From: Emcibacter sp048269205
Lineage (GTDB): Bacteria > Pseudomonadota > Alphaproteobacteria > Sphingomonadales > Emcibacteraceae
DNA: 64,000 nt
Reading direction: 5' to 3'
NCBI RefSeq assembly: GCF_048269205.1
Contig: NZ_JBLXJC010000001.1
Location: 992,001-1,056,000, forward strand
Under the pieces are notes generated by a model. The model searched no databases. It was not told the origin of the DNA and saw only the letters and a list, made by a program, of their open reading frames with translations. This document shows positions 26,847 through 34,807 of this stretch, in pieces. Numbering within the stretch: the first letter of the stretch is position 1; every line of letters begins with the position of its first letter. The position numbers and the translations under genes are program-made.

Positions 26847-26980
26847 GGGGTTTCTATATAATATTCGCCTGAATTAACAATTTAAGTTTCGTCCAAAATA
26901 GGGTAAAACTACTGACTTGATAATGATTATAATAGCTTGCACTCAAAATGCACTGGAAAGTTCTGGTCCGTCAGGAACAA

Positions 26981-28588
26981 ATGACGGCCCGGATCGCAAG
27001 AGGGGATCGATCTATCGTGCCTAGGATATTGTTTTTTCTGCTTACTCTTCTGGTTTCGGCGGTTGTTGCCTACTTTGCCGTGCCGATCATAATGAGTCTG
27101 ACGGTTTTTCTGGCAACTGAAAAAATGCCTCGCGATTTTCTCCAGATGCTTATGACCAGTGACCTTGTTGCTGTTGCGGGATATGTCTGCGTGTTTTTCA
27201 TGTCCATGGTGATATTTGCGCATCTTTTACCGTCCCTGCATATCTGGGTCTATCTGGTGCGGGCCAAAAAACGTCTGGCACAGTTGCCGCTGGCTTGTGA
27301 CAAGATTCGCCAGACCACGGTGAAGAAGTTTCTTTCCAGTCTGGAGGGTCTTGATTTTGTTCATGAGCTTGCCGTGATCTACGGTGGGAACCTTGAACAA
27401 TTACCTGCACGTGAAGTGCCCGAAGAAGTTCTGAAAAAGACAAAGACGAGCCGGGCCATTGCAAGGAAGGACAAAGAAGAGAAGGTGACAGTTGAACCGG
27501 TGCTTGCAGCAGCCGGTGCGGAAAGCGTTTTCAGTCAGGCGCAACTGGTGGATCAGCGATTATTCCTGTGGTTTATGGTGGCCCTGCCCAGGCTGCTTCT
27601 GGCCGTGGGGGGGCTTATTCTGGTTATCAATATTCTCGTACTTGGTGTCTTTGATCCGGCCCTCAAGGTGAATATGACCACACTCGGGGATTTTGTCGCT
27701 CAATTGCAGCCGGGTCTGGTTGCACTGGCCTATACGACATTTACTGCTCTGTTGATTTATGCGCTTGTGACGTTCAGCATCGGTGTGCTGCGGCAGAATG
27801 CCGGGGAGATCCCCGTTCTGATCGATTATCTATTCCATCATAACGGCTTGCATATGTATTTGCGGGATATGTCCGAGAGGATGCAGGAGGACTCTTTGTC
27901 CGGCGAAGTTGAAAAAGCATTGCAGCGCCCTCTGAACGTGATTGGCAAGGCAACCAAGGCGCTGGCGGATGACCAGGGTGCCAGGCTTGAGGCATTTCTG
28001 TCCGGGGCGCTTTCTGCTTTCGAGCAGGAAATGGAAAAGAATGCGGGCAAACAATTGTCTGCCCTGACCATTTCCCTGGACAAGGCGCAGAAGACCGCCG
28101 AAAAGATGGAAAAGAATTTTTCATCCACGGCCAATAGTTTCGCCAAGCAGCTCGAGCAGATGAAGGACGCTGTTCATAAGGACGAAAAGGCTTCCGAACA
28201 GAAGCTGACCAGGCAGACCGAAAAAATACTCGAAAGCCTGAAAGAGGAAATCGACCAGAACTACAAGAAGTACGGTGAATTTATCGGCGAACATATGGCG
28301 CGGATAGAGGAAACACAGGCCGTGCTCAACGGCGCGATGGCAGACAAGGACTCTCTGGTACAGGGACTTAAGAAAACGAGCCAGGATATGGGCACTATTT
28401 CCGAAGCCTCAGGAAAGCTGGTGGATCGATTTACAAAACTTTCAAAGGAGCTCGACACCCTGATCAGGGAGGCCAGGAGTACCACCTCAGGTGCGGCTAG
28501 CGCTTCCCAGAAAGATGAACTTCTCGAAGCGCTCGAAAAACTGAAAAAGCAGCGTGAAAGCCAGATCGGGGAACTTCCGTCACTGTAG
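26981..28588 (+). CDS. MotA/TolQ/ExbB-like membrane protein with long coiled-coil tail
   Basis: About 535 residues from the ATG at 26981, which has AGGA 5 bp upstream; an ATG at 26948 lacks a ribosome site. Four membrane helices are visible in two pairs (about 12-40 and 60-85, then 190-222 and 248-272), separated by a cytoplasmic loop. The last pair, with LVALAYTTFTALLIYALVTF, resembles the conserved TTxxGL helix of the MotA/TolQ/ExbB proton-channel family. From about 290 to the end is a long charged helical region, probably coiled coil. The topology recalls ZorA of the Zorya defence system, but no ZorB or other Zor gene is nearby. No partner stator gene is seen, so the family call is tentative. 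Confidence 0.6.
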   Translation: MTARIARGDRSIVPRILFFLLTLLVSAVVAYFAVPIIMSLTVFLATEKMPRDFLQMLMTSDLVAVAGYVCVFFMSMVIFAHLLPSLHIWVYLVRAKKRLAQLPLACDKIRQTTVKKFLSSLEGLDFVHELAVIYGGNLEQLPAREVPEEVLKKTKTSRAIARKDKEEKVTVEPVLAAAGAESVFSQAQLVDQRLFLWFMVALPRLLLAVGGLILVINILVLGVFDPALKVNMTTLGDFVAQLQPGLVALAYTTFTALLIYALVTFSIGVLRQNAGEIPVLIDYLFHHNGLHMYLRDMSERMQEDSLSGEVEKALQRPLNVIGKATKALADDQGARLEAFLSGALSAFEQEMEKNAGKQLSALTISLDKAQKTAEKMEKNFSSTANSFAKQLEQMKDAVHKDEKASEQKLTRQTEKILESLKEEIDQNYKKYGEFIGEHMARIEETQAVLNGAMADKDSLVQGLKKTSQDMGTISEASGKLVDRFTKLSKELDTLIREARSTTSGAASASQKDELLEALEKLKKQRESQIGELPSL

Positions 28589-28598
28589 AGCCGCGGGC

Positions 28599-29210
28599 TT
28601 ATTCCTTGCCGGTCGGATATTCTACGATAAAGAAATCATATTCCTTTTCGGGACCTGATGCCTGCCACATGGCGGGCATGCCTTTCGAAAGCGGAATATA
28701 GGAAACCCCCATGTGGGACTTCATGTTCAGCCCGGGGGTGAATTTTCTGCTCATAAAACCGCATCGGATATCGTCGCGCCGGGCCCACTGATAATGCCAG
28801 GCACTGAAGTCCCCTTTCTGAAGGGTGCTGTTGTCGGCCCAGTTCAGGCGTTGTTCATCGCAATAATACTGAAGGCCGATCCAGGTGGCGGCGGATATAT
28901 TGAAATGGGTCTGGATGAAGCTATGGATTTCCAGGTCCTTGACCAGGGCAAGCCTGCCTTTTGTACCTTTATACTCCAGGGTCTGGGCTTCCAGATATGC
29001 CTGGCGCCACTTGCGCCCTTTCTTTCGCCATCTCAGCTCGAAGTAGCTCTTGCTATGCGGATCATAGAAGGGGCCCTTGACCGAGCCTGTCACCATGTAG
29101 TTGTCCTTATAGGACTTATGTTTCTTTTCAATCCCCACCTGGGCATGGGAAACAGCTGGCAGGGCAAGTGCCAGGACAAGGATAACAAGACATTGAATTT
29201 TCCGGACCAT
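28599..29210 (-). CDS. secreted C-type-lectin-like domain protein
   Basis: About 203 residues from the ATG at 29208-29210, giving a signal peptide (MVRKIQCLVILVLALALPAVSHA) at the N-terminus. An upstream extension to 29354 would overlap gluQ and is unlikely. The mature part follows the C-type lectin pattern: RKWRQAYLEAQTLEYKGTKG, then RLALVKDLEIHSFI, TWIGLQYYCDEQRLNWADNS, a W and C region (DIRCGF), and the closing FFIVEYP, equivalent to FICEYP. Sugar-binding EPN or QPD motifs are not evident, so calcium-dependent binding is uncertain. It converges on the MotA-like gene with 10 bp between stops. A surface or periplasmic binding role is inferred. Confidence 0.68.
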   Translation of the reverse strand: MVRKIQCLVILVLALALPAVSHAQVGIEKKHKSYKDNYMVTGSVKGPFYDPHSKSYFELRWRKKGRKWRQAYLEAQTLEYKGTKGRLALVKDLEIHSFIQTHFNISAATWIGLQYYCDEQRLNWADNSTLQKGDFSAWHYQWARRDDIRCGFMSRKFTPGLNMKSHMGVSYIPLSKGMPAMWQASGPEKEYDFFIVEYPTGKE

Positions 29211-29316
29211 TTTCCAACCTTTTTGCGTTTCTTCTGCTTCTATTCTAATAGGGAATAAAAATATGGTCAAAATATGTAACAGCTGTTTATGAAGAAAACC
29301 TGAAAAGTCAGATAAA

Positions 29317-30201
29317 TTAGGAGCTTGGCGTCGGTGGAATGGAGCAGAGCGCAAAAATTTCGTCCGGCCGGTGGCCCGTTTCGCGCAGATGTTTCAGGGT
29401 CACGCTCTCCTCCCTTTTGGAAAACCGTTTGCCCTTGTGGTCCAGGATCAGCGGATGGTGAAAATATTCCGGCACCGGCAGTTTCAGGATATGCTGTAGC
29501 AAACGGTGCAAATGAGTAGCATAAAAAAGATCCTCCCCCCTGATGACGTGGCTGATGCTCTGGTCTGCATCATCCAGGACGACCGAGAGGTGGTAACTGG
29601 CGGGAGTATCCTTGCGCGCCAGCACAACGTCGCCAAGGATTTCAGGTGTCGCAGTCTGCAGGCCTTTTTCCCGGTCATGCCAGGTGAGGGGGGCTGTAAG
29701 AGATTGCAGGGCCAGGTTCATATCCAGGCGCAGGGCGTAACTTTCTCCGGCCGTGATCCGGCGATTACGTTCTTCCAGGCTCATTTTCCTGCAGGTGCCG
29801 GGATAGAGATGGCCTTCCGGGCCGTGTGGCGCGTGGGCGCTTCTGGCAATTTCTTCCTGGATTTCCTTGCGGCTGCAGAAGCAGGGATAAAGCAGGCCTT
29901 CTTCCTCGAGAGAGTCCAGAACCTTCCGATAGTCATCGAAATGTTCCGACTGAAGGCGGATTTCCCCATCCCAGGTCAGGCCGAGCCAGTGCAGGTCTTC
30001 GACAATCTGGTCAATGAAGTCCGGCTTGCATCTGGTCTGATCGATGTCTTCCATGCGCAGCAGGAACTGTCCCCCGTGCTGACGGGCGAAGTTATGGGCC
30101 AGCCTGGCGGAGTAGGCATGGCCAAGATGAAGAAGGCCCGTCGGGCTTGGCGCGAAACGGGTAACTATATCTGCCTTCTTCTGATCCGGAGATTGATCCA
30201 T
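29317..30201 (-). CDS. gluQ: glutamyl-Q tRNA(Asp) synthetase
   Basis: A 294-residue truncated glutamyl-tRNA synthetase paralogue (YadB/GluQRS). It has the class I signature FAPSPTGLLHLGHA (HIGH equivalent), RMEDIDQTR and the KRFSKRE motif (KMSKS equivalent) near the C-terminus. The anticodon-binding domain of GltX is absent, as expected. The enzyme activates glutamate and attaches it to queuosine at the wobble position of tRNA(Asp). The four zinc-ligand region is present as CFCSRKE with a later YPGTC. It is divergent from the esterase gene, with about 60 bp between the starts. Confidence 0.95.
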   Translation of the reverse strand: MDQSPDQKKADIVTRFAPSPTGLLHLGHAYSARLAHNFARQHGGQFLLRMEDIDQTRCKPDFIDQIVEDLHWLGLTWDGEIRLQSEHFDDYRKVLDSLEEEGLLYPCFCSRKEIQEEIARSAHAPHGPEGHLYPGTCRKMSLEERNRRITAGESYALRLDMNLALQSLTAPLTWHDREKGLQTATPEILGDVVLARKDTPASYHLSVVLDDADQSISHVIRGEDLFYATHLHRLLQHILKLPVPEYFHHPLILDHKGKRFSKREESVTLKHLRETGHRPDEIFALCSIPPTPSS

Positions 30202-30260
30202 GGATAAATTTGACTATATGTTATGGTTATAACCTGCAAATCATATGTATTGGAGTTTCC

Positions 30261-30914
30261 ATGTCAACGGTCACAACACTTTCCGGCCCGCGGGTCGAGC
30301 CGCCAGCCGGCGAAAAAATAGAAAAGCTTGTCATTCTGTCCCATGGGTACGGCTCCAATGGTTATGATCTGATCGGCCTGGTTCCGCACCTTCAGCGGGT
30401 CATGCCCAATACAGTTTTCATCTCTCCCAATGCGCCGGAAGCCTGTCCGGGGGCGCCCATGGGCTACCAGTGGTTCAGCCTGTCCAGCTTGAGCCGCGAG
30501 GAGCGTCTTGAAGGAACCCTGAAAGCAGCACCGGTGCTGCATAACTTTATTGATCAGGAACTGGATCGTTACGGCCTGGAAGAGAAGGACCTTGTGCTTA
30601 GCGGATTCTCCCAGGGCACCATGATGTCCCTCCATGTCGGTCTCAGGCGTAAAAACCCGATAGCCGGTATTCTGGGTTTTTCCGGCGCCATGACCCTGCC
30701 GGACAACTGGCAGCAGGAAGTGACATCACGACCGCCGGTCATGCTGATTCACGGTGACCAGGACGATGTCCTGCCTCTCCAGATGATGCATGATGCGAAA
30801 GAGGCCCTGCAGTCTGCCGGTGTCGAGGTAACGACGCATGTTTCCCCGGGAATTACCCATAGCATCGGTGCGGACGGTCTTCAGAAGGCATTGGAATTCC
30901 TGCAGAAAATGTAG
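30261..30914 (+). CDS. phospholipase/carboxylesterase-type alpha/beta hydrolase
   Basis: About 217 residues from the ATG at 30261, which has TGGAG at the right distance; an earlier ATG at 30210 lacks one. The fold is that of the small carboxylesterase family (EstB/YpfH type): ILSHGYGSNGYDL oxyanion region, nucleophile GFSQG, acid in HGDQDDVLP and histidine in GITHSIG. It should hydrolyse short-chain esters in the cytoplasm; the natural substrate is not known. No signal peptide. Confidence 0.9.
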   Translation: MSTVTTLSGPRVEPPAGEKIEKLVILSHGYGSNGYDLIGLVPHLQRVMPNTVFISPNAPEACPGAPMGYQWFSLSSLSREERLEGTLKAAPVLHNFIDQELDRYGLEEKDLVLSGFSQGTMMSLHVGLRRKNPIAGILGFSGAMTLPDNWQQEVTSRPPVMLIHGDQDDVLPLQMMHDAKEALQSAGVEVTTHVSPGITHSIGADGLQKALEFLQKM

Positions 30915-31069
30915 GAATGAAGCGGTCTGTGCAAACTTCTCTTGGGTCTTTGCCGCAAAAGCGCTATTATGGTTAACATGTCATATGGCTGTCACAGAAA
31001 GCCCGCTAATATGGCAGTGCGACAATTTGGGTCGCTTAACCGGAGCTAGGCTCAAAAAGGAGATTGACT

Positions 31070-31657
31070 GTGCCCGTAACAGGCCATGGCCCATCGCCAG
31101 TAAAGCCGGAACATTGTCCGGCACTTGTACTTAATGCTGACTTCCAGCCGTTAAGCTATTTCCCTCTTTCTATCTGGCCCTGGCAGACCGCAGTGAAAGC
31201 GGTTTTTCTGGATCGTGTTCAGGTGATTGAGGAATATGACCGCGTGATTCACAGTCCGTCATGTGAAATTCGCATTCCCAGCGTGATCAGCCTGAAGGAA
31301 TATGTGAACCCGGGTCAACACCCGGCCTTCACAAGGTTCAATCTGTTCCTCAGGGACAGGTTCACCTGTCAGTATTGCGGGCACAGGGCCCCGAACGGCA
31401 AGGAACTGACCTTTGATCATGTCATTCCGCGTCGGGCGGGCGGAAAGACGACCTGGGAGAATATTACCACGGCCTGTCCGACCTGCAATATGCGAAAGGG
31501 CGGGCGAACGCCGCAGGAAGCTCGTATGCGGCTGTTGACCAAACCCATGAGGCCAACAGTTCATAAACTGCAGAACCACGGACGATCCTTCCCGCCAAAT
31601 TATCTCCACGAGAGCTGGCGGGATTTTTTATATTGGGATTCCGAACTGGAAAGCTGA
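31070..31657 (+). CDS. HNH endonuclease family protein
   Basis: About 195 residues. The GTG at 31070 is chosen because AAAAGGAG ends 7 bp before it; a TTG at 31064 would be too close to that site. The core is CQYCGHRAPNGKELTFDHVIPRRAGGKTTWENI with the second CPTC pair, giving a zinc-stabilised HNH motif (DHVIP). This compact family is common and chromosomal in Alphaproteobacteria; its in vivo target is unknown. It converges on coq7 with 4 bp between stops. No restriction or phage genes adjoin it. Confidence 0.9.
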   Translation: MPVTGHGPSPVKPEHCPALVLNADFQPLSYFPLSIWPWQTAVKAVFLDRVQVIEEYDRVIHSPSCEIRIPSVISLKEYVNPGQHPAFTRFNLFLRDRFTCQYCGHRAPNGKELTFDHVIPRRAGGKTTWENITTACPTCNMRKGGRTPQEARMRLLTKPMRPTVHKLQNHGRSFPPNYLHESWRDFLYWDSELES

Positions 31658-31661
31658 GGGG

Positions 31662-32234
31662 TCAGAGCCGTTCTGCAATTTTTATGGCAGTGCGGCACCC
31701 CAGTTTGATGGTGTTTGAAAGAAGGGTGTAACCGGGGGTTTCCCGCGCACCGTGTTCCACGGCGATATCGTGATGTTCCGCCTCTTCCTGGCGGAATTTT
31801 TCAAGATCTGCGGCCAGTTCCTTTTCATCCTCGCCAAGTTCTTCAATCTGGGCGGCATAGTGCCGGTCAATCACCTCTTCCACAGCCTCGGTGCAGGCCA
31901 TGGCGGCTTTTTCACCCAGCAGGGCTGTACCCGCACCCAGCGCAAATCCGGCAATATGCCACAGCGGGGTCAGGGCGGTCGGGCGCACATTCCGCTCAAT
32001 CAGGAGTTTGTTGAAGCGGTCGAGATGAACGTCTTCCTGTTCTTTCATGTGCTGGATCATAGCGCTTTTGGGATGACGATCGCCGAGGACGGCAAGCTGG
32101 CCCTGATAGATGCGCACGGCACCATATTCCCCCGCGTGGTCAACGCGCAGGAAACGGTCCAGCAGCTGTTGCTTGTCCGGATCACCTGGCAGGCGTGCCT
32201 CAGCGGTTTGTTTCGGTGTTTGCGTCTCAGGCAT
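31662..32234 (-). CDS. coq7: demethoxyubiquinone hydroxylase (Coq7)
   Basis: About 190 residues from the ATG at 32234, with AAGGAA 4 bp upstream; an ATG seven codons earlier is less likely. It is a diiron carboxylate protein: LRVDHAGEYGAVRIYQGQ and QEDVHLDRF supply the first iron ligands, and EEAEHHDIA the second set. It hydroxylates demethoxyubiquinone in the penultimate stage of ubiquinone synthesis at the inner membrane. Its start lies inside the end of dsbB (8-bp overlap), which implies translational coupling. Confidence 0.95.
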   Translation of the reverse strand: MPETQTPKQTAEARLPGDPDKQQLLDRFLRVDHAGEYGAVRIYQGQLAVLGDRHPKSAMIQHMKEQEDVHLDRFNKLLIERNVRPTALTPLWHIAGFALGAGTALLGEKAAMACTEAVEEVIDRHYAAQIEELGEDEKELAADLEKFRQEEAEHHDIAVEHGARETPGYTLLSNTIKLGCRTAIKIAERL

Positions 32235-32754
32235 TTTCTTTCCTTGTAAGGGCAAACAATACTAGCAGGCCCATGGCAAGGGTGAAAAGGAAATTGTAGC
32301 CGGCCATGGAAATGCCGAACAGTTCCCAGACAACTTCGTCGCAGCTGACAATGGGGGCGCTTTGCAGCGACTGCAGGAACTGGTCAGGATCGAAGTTGCC
32401 ACCGATCGACTGTGCCGTGCAGTCGGCCGGGCCCTGCCACCATTTATATTCCACTCCGGCGTGATAAGCGCCGACGCCGGCTGCGGCAAAAAGGGCCGGC
32501 ACCAGAAGAAAATCAAGGATCTTAGCCGGAACATTCACAAGCTGATGCAGGATGATCAGAAACAGGCCCAGGCTGATAATCCCCATATGGGCGTAACGCT
32601 GGGTCCAGCACAGATCACAGGGTACCATGTTGCCGAAATGCTCGAAACTATAGGCCCCGGCCAACATGGCGGCTGAAAACAGGATCGCCGCCCGCGACGG
32701 GCAGGTGCGAATTGTTCTGATAACCAGGCAACCGAGCCGGGTAATGACTGACAT
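32227..32754 (-). CDS. dsbB: disulfide bond formation protein DsbB
   Basis: A 175-residue inner-membrane protein with four helices. The first redox pair is in PCDLCWTQRYAH and the second pair is formed by ADCTAQ and APIVSCDE, the normal DsbB pattern. It reoxidises DsbA by passing electrons to quinone. It overlaps coq7 (ubiquinone synthesis) by 8 bp, a sensible pairing as it uses the quinone, and follows the YqaA-type gene by about 80 bp. Confidence 0.94.
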   Translation of the reverse strand: MSVITRLGCLVIRTIRTCPSRAAILFSAAMLAGAYSFEHFGNMVPCDLCWTQRYAHMGIISLGLFLIILHQLVNVPAKILDFLLVPALFAAAGVGAYHAGVEYKWWQGPADCTAQSIGGNFDPDQFLQSLQSAPIVSCDEVVWELFGISMAGYNFLFTLAMGLLVLFALTRKENA

Positions 32755-32836
32755 GCTTATATCCCTCTTTGTTCTTTGGCACAGAATATAAGCTTCAGTC
32801 TGAACTGCAAATGAATAATCCGTGACCGGGGCCGGG

Positions 32837-33415
32837 TCATAGATACTTCAGGGCCAGAAAGCCGCCGAACAGGATGATGAAAAACAAAATTGTCAGCAGT
32901 CCCAGGCGCTTTTCGATAAAATTCTTGATGGGGTCGCCAAACTTCCACAAGAGCGCAGCCACCAGAAAGAAGCGCACGGACCGGGAGACCAGACTGGCCA
33001 GTATGAAGGTCGGCAGACTGAGTTGCGTTACCCCGCTGGCAATGGTGATCACCTTGTAGGGGAAGGGAGTGAGGCCGAAAAAGGCTACGATCCAGGCGCC
33101 CCATTCATTATATTGCGCTGTAAAGCTGGCAAATTTTTCCTCATAGCCGTAGAATTCGACCAGAGGCTGACCCACTACATCAAACAGTGCAAAACCGATA
33201 TAATAACCAAACAATCCACCCAGTACCGAGCTGAGGGTGCAGACAAAAGCAATTTTCCAGGCTCTGGTTGGTGCGGCCAGTACCATCGGGATCAGAAGGA
33301 TATCCGGCGGAATGGGGAAAAACGAGCTTTCAATAAAGGATATGATCGCCAGTGTGGTGAGAGCATGGGGTTTGTCCGCCAGCTCGAGCGTTTTGTTGTA
33401 AAGAGTCTCTAACAT
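32837..33415 (-). CDS. YqaA-family (SNARE-associated/VTT domain) membrane protein
   Basis: A 192-residue multi-pass protein of the DedA/VTT superfamily. It has the SFIESSFFPIPPDILLIPM loop with conserved acidic and proline residues, GGLFGYYIGF, and the second re-entrant region FFGLTPFPYKVITIASG. Such proteins are linked to lipid scrambling or envelope homeostasis, but YqaA itself is poorly defined. It is upstream of dsbB and coq7 on the same strand, an arrangement common in this class of bacteria. Confidence 0.9.
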   Translation of the reverse strand: MLETLYNKTLELADKPHALTTLAIISFIESSFFPIPPDILLIPMVLAAPTRAWKIAFVCTLSSVLGGLFGYYIGFALFDVVGQPLVEFYGYEEKFASFTAQYNEWGAWIVAFFGLTPFPYKVITIASGVTQLSLPTFILASLVSRSVRFFLVAALLWKFGDPIKNFIEKRLGLLTILFFIILFGGFLALKYL

Positions 33416-33565
33416 CCGTTATCCGCCTGTCTGTAAGGTGCCTTATTGATAGCTCATCCTGTTTTAACATTCAGTAATTTTTTAGCCGTGGATGTATTTC
33501 CCGGTTGACCCGCTCGGGGGCATGAGTAATATTCAGCCCACACTCCAGATTTCGCTTTGTCGAAG

Positions 33566-33652
33566 GCCCCTGTGGTGGAATTGGTAGACACGCTGGATTC
33601 AAAATCCAGTGGCTTCACGGCCGTGTCGGTTCGAGTCCGACCGGGGGCACCA
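33566..33652 (+). tRNA. tRNA-Leu (anticodon CAA), CCA encoded
   Basis: An 87-base class II tRNA. The acceptor stem GCCCCTG pairs with CGGGGGC. The anticodon stem CTGGA/TCCAG encloses loop TTCAAAA with anticodon CAA, a long variable arm follows, the T-arm is GTCGGTTCGAGTCCGAC, and ACCA is encoded at the 3' end. It lies alone, in the gap between yqaA and the NarL-type regulator. The reverse strand carries the well-known false protein (APGRTRTDTA...) that overlaps such tRNAs. Confidence 0.98.
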
Positions 33653-34174
33653 CCCAAATACATTTAATGTGAATATACGGATAGATACTCTGGCATGGGA
33701 AAAGCGCATCATTGAAATGCGCCTGGAGGGAGGAAAAATAAATCCGGTCCAGGCGGTGAAATATTATTGAAGTCTAATGTAGAGTGAGGTATGGTCAATT
33801 ACCTCTGGAGCAAAGGGACGTTTCACCTATCCGATCCCCCAAGCGGAAAAAGGTGAAACGTCCCTTCTATCGTGCCCCCAAAACTGCCTGCAGCAAAAAT
33901 TCCGACGCAAGAGCAATCCTTGCCGGTTCTATAATAGGTGCCGCGTAGGGGGGCGTAAATACGATAAATGGCTTATTAAACTAATCCATATGTGCTATTT
34001 TAATCGCGGAATAAGTGTTAAAGGTCTCGTAAAACATCTGGGATCATATTTTAAGCTGTGCTAAAGTTCCTGAGCCAAAGTCCGACTAAACAAACGCCTT
34101 TTCCCAAGGGGCCTCTAAAAATGTGAAGCAAGAGCATGACAAGAGAAAAAAAAGAGTCCGAGGAGAGGAAAAGA
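33653..34174. other. long gap after tRNA-Leu
   Basis: About 520 bases with no gene I can support. It holds the inverted repeat described separately, an AT-rich stretch near 33960-34060, and presumably the promoter of the regulator gene at 34175. The site just 3' of a tRNA is a common integration point for mobile elements, but no integrase or repeat of the tRNA 3' end is visible inside this window. Confidence 0.5.
33813..33866. repeat. perfect 16-bp inverted repeat
   Basis: AAGGGACGTTTCACCT at 33813-33828 is matched exactly by its reverse complement at 33851-33866, with a 22-base spacer that can form a further TCCG/CGGA stem. No T-run follows on either side, so it is not a typical terminator. 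It could be an operator, a structured RNA or a relic of a small mobile element. Confidence 0.85.
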
Positions 34175-34801
34175 ATGCGCATGCTTCTTGTTGATGATCA
34201 CGCCCTGTTCAGGGATGGTCTCAAGTTTGTTTTGAATCAGCTGGATCCGGAAGTGGAAATCCTGGAGGCGGGAAATTGTCACGATGCCTTTGTCGTCCTG
34301 GAAAATGATGATGATTTTGATCTGATTCTTCTTGACCTTGATCTTCCCGGCATGTCCGGGCTGGAGGGGCTCAAGAAAATCAGGGTAATTGCGCCGATTG
34401 TCCCCGTGGTAATACTTTCCGGTTCCGAGGATGGCAGTCTGGTCCGTCGTGGCCTTGAAATGGGCGTTATGGGGTATATTCCCAAGTCGCACACCAGCGA
34501 CATTATGCTGCAGGCATTGCAACTGATCATGAAGGGGGGCAGATATGTGCCCGACAATATCCTTCTGAGCTCCACCGATGACAACAAACGTAGTTTTCAG
34601 TCCCTGACCGCTCGTCAGCTGGAGATCCTCAAGCATATTACGATGGGGAAATCCAATAAGGAGATCGCCCGCTCTCTGGGCATCGCCGACAATACGGTCC
34701 GGGTTCATATTTCGGCCATATTCCAGGTTCTGAATGTCAACAACCGGACCGAGGCGGCTTATGCCGCCATGCAGGAGGGGCTCATCGAGACGTCGGATTG
34801 A
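34175..34801 (+). CDS. NarL/LuxR-family response regulator
   Basis: About 208 residues from the ATG at 34175, which has AGGAGAGG 6 bp before it; an ATG at 34136 is in frame but lacks a good site. The receiver has MLLVDDHALFRDG, phospho-acceptor Asp in LLDLDLPGMSG, and the Thr/Ser and Lys positions (VVILSGSED, IPKSH). The C-terminal LuxR helix-turn-helix is LTARQLEILKHITMGKSNKEIARSLGIADNTVRVH. It is followed 6 bp later by a hybrid kinase, its probable partner. Target genes may include the peroxidase/P450 series downstream (inference from position). Confidence 0.94.
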   Translation: MRMLLVDDHALFRDGLKFVLNQLDPEVEILEAGNCHDAFVVLENDDDFDLILLDLDLPGMSGLEGLKKIRVIAPIVPVVILSGSEDGSLVRRGLEMGVMGYIPKSHTSDIMLQALQLIMKGGRYVPDNILLSSTDDNKRSFQSLTARQLEILKHITMGKSNKEIARSLGIADNTVRVHISAIFQVLNVNNRTEAAYAAMQEGLIETSD

Positions 34802-34807
34802 CCTGTC

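Noticed and set aside
26981..28588. Zorya defence system
   Set aside because: Only a ZorA-like topology is seen; no ZorB, ZorC, ZorD or ZorE gene lies nearby.
28599..29210. Diversity-generating retroelement target
   Set aside because: A C-type lectin fold alone is not enough; no reverse transcriptase or template repeat is in the window.
31070..31657. HNH gene as part of a restriction or phage island
   Set aside because: Its neighbours are an esterase and coq7, and the family is a common chromosomal one.
33454..33663. 69-codon minus-strand ORF with APGRTRTDTA
   Set aside because: It is the antisense of tRNA-Leu and a well-known false protein in databases.
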